Shown: positions 6,436 through 7,300 of the stretch, one piece after another
How positions within the stretch are numbered: the first letter of the stretch is position 1
How the letters are laid out: each line of letters begins with the position of its first letter
Source: Hyphomicrobiales bacterium
GTDB taxonomy: Bacteria; Pseudomonadota; Alphaproteobacteria; Rhizobiales; Aestuariivirgaceae
Reading direction: 5' to 3'
Assembly (NCBI GenBank): GCA_026987255.1
Contig: JALSNA010000428.1
Coordinates: forward strand, 1-7,300
Length of the DNA stretch: 7,300 bases
Position numbers and translations under genes: made by a program
The notes under the pieces: model-generated
Database searches by the model: none
Told to the model about the DNA's origin: nothing
Seen by the model: the letters and a program-made list of their open reading frames with translations, nothing else

Positions 6436-7110
6436 ATGACCCGTTTCACCATCATTCTCGATCTTGATGGCACCCTTGCCGACACGGCCCCCGACCTTGT
6501 TGCCGTTGCCAATGATCTGCTGGCCCGGATGGGCGCAGGCCCGGTTGATCCGGACAAGGGCCGCATCGCAGCCGGGCAAGGGGCGCGCAGGATCCTGGAG
6601 GCGGCATTGACGGATCAGGGCCTTGCGCTGCCGCGGGAAGATGCATGGCCGGACATCATTGCCCGCTTCATCGGCAGCTACCGGCAGCGCATTGCGCGCC
6701 ATACGCGGCTTTTTGACGGCATGGAGGAGTTGCTGGCCAAAAGCCGGGAAAACGGATTTGCGCTTGGGGTTTGCACTAACAAGAAGCAACATCTGGCCGA
6801 AGCCCTTCTTCAGGCACTGGGCGTGCGAGATCATTTCGGCTCCGTGACCGGGGCTGATACAACCGGACAGAGCAAGCCCGACCCGGCCCCCCTGCTGCAT
6901 TGCATCAGCCAGTGCGGCGGGCAACCGGAACAGGTGCTCATCGCCGGGGATTCCATGTCCGACGTGCTGGCGGCCCGCGCCATTGGCGCACCTTGTGCCC
7001 TCGCCGCCTGGGGGTATCTGGACAGGCCCGCCAGCCTCTACCAGGCGGATTACACCGTGCATTCCCCCGAAGACATCCTTGCCCTGGCCTGCGAGTTGCG
7101 CAACGCCTGA
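6436..7110 (+). CDS. HAD-superfamily phosphatase, phosphoglycolate phosphatase (Gph) type
   Basis: A 224-residue soluble hydrolase of HAD subfamily IA, expected to dephosphorylate a small metabolite. By family resemblance this is 2-phosphoglycolate, which arises from DNA 3'-end repair or RuBisCO oxygenation, but the substrate cannot be fixed from sequence. All four HAD motifs are present: motif I DLDGTLADT with nucleophile D9 and D11, motif II T114 in VCTNKK, motif III K147 in GQSKPDP, and motif IV GDSMSD with D172 and D176. The alpha-helical cap lies between about 18 and 85 (DLVAVANDLLARMGAG onward). The start at ATG 6436 places motif I at the usual distance from the N-terminus. The frame is open further upstream, but that extension resembles no HAD leader. 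The Shine-Dalgarno is poor. The gene stands alone on the plus strand and converges on the minus-strand gene ending at 7120. Confidence 0.92.
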   Translation: MTRFTIILDLDGTLADTAPDLVAVANDLLARMGAGPVDPDKGRIAAGQGARRILEAALTDQGLALPREDAWPDIIARFIGSYRQRIARHTRLFDGMEELLAKSRENGFALGVCTNKKQHLAEALLQALGVRDHFGSVTGADTTGQSKPDPAPLLHCISQCGGQPEQVLIAGDSMSDVLAARAIGAPCALAAWGYLDRPASLYQADYTVHSPEDILALACELRNA

Positions 7111-7119
7111 TGCGGCTTG

Positions 7120-7300
7120 TCAGGATTTGTGGAAAATGGCCGCATAATGGTATGGTGGCAGCTCCACCACATCAACGGCCTTCAGCCCGGCGGGTTCCAC
7201 CACCTGGGCCACATCTTGCGGCGTCATGCGCAGTTCCGTTGACGGGCCGCGCGGGACGTCCAGCACAACTGTCTCCTCGCGCCGGTGCGCATGCCAGTTG
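7120..7300 (-). CDS. C-terminal part of a probable class I SAM-dependent methyltransferase (cut by window edge)
   Basis: The last 59 residues of a minus-strand protein entering from the right edge. The segment reads through a basic stretch (WHAHRREE) into LDVPRGPSTELRMTPQDVAQ, then a helix ending VVEPAGLKAVDVVELPPY and the terminal strand HYAAIFHKS. This pattern (G-P-x-x-E-x-R, a helix of the type xPxxVxxxxxxAG, then PYHYxxxFxK) is what I know from the C-terminal end of many methyltransferase type 11 proteins, where the last strands complete the Rossmann-like sheet. The SAM-binding GxGxG motif would lie outside the window, so the assignment rests on C-terminal resemblance only. The stop is nine bases from the stop of the convergent HAD gene and no terminator separates them. 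Confidence 0.6.
   Translation of the reverse strand, partial: NWHAHRREETVVLDVPRGPSTELRMTPQDVAQVVEPAGLKAVDVVELPPYHYAAIFHKS

Overview
The window looks like chromosomal DNA of an alphaproteobacterium. The evidence is a short (450-residue) prolyl-tRNA synthetase without the large editing insertion, a single LolC/E-type permease beside LolD directly downstream of proS, a Tad-type VWA protein, and a full-length match to the CtrA box (TTAA-N7-TTAAC). The coding DNA is GC-rich. I cannot name the genus.

Layout. Positions 1-4332 carry a tight minus-strand operon, transcribed proS > lolC > lolD > a deacetylase of the acetylpolyamine amidohydrolase/histone deacetylase family, which runs off the left edge. 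All three junctions overlap (8, 8 and 4 bases), so translational coupling is likely. proS has its own 5' region (4333-4426) with a weak promoter candidate and a 13-bp palindrome. Positions 4427-4464 hold a strong terminator for the next minus-strand gene upstream, a 486-residue TadE/TadG-like membrane protein with a von Willebrand A domain (4482-5942). Between two parts of its VWA domain lies an unusual tandem repeat rich in Cys, Tyr, Trp and Arg.

Positions 5943-6435 have no confident gene. They hold a very AT-rich stretch with the CtrA-box match and a possible promoter for the pilus-like gene, a second strong minus-strand terminator with no obvious gene to terminate, tiny minus-strand reading frames in front of that terminator, and a cluster of small palindromes upstream of the next gene. 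A plus-strand HAD phosphatase of the phosphoglycolate-phosphatase type follows (6436-7110). It converges, with a 9-bp gap, on the 3' end of a minus-strand methyltransferase-like gene that enters from the right edge (7120-7300).

The core genes are housekeeping: tRNA charging and release of lipoproteins from the inner membrane. I see no phage, transposon, CRISPR or defence system, and no complete new multi-gene system. The best leads are the Cys/aromatic/Arg repeat in the VWA protein, the CtrA box in front of it, and the orphan terminator that implies an unannotated transcript.
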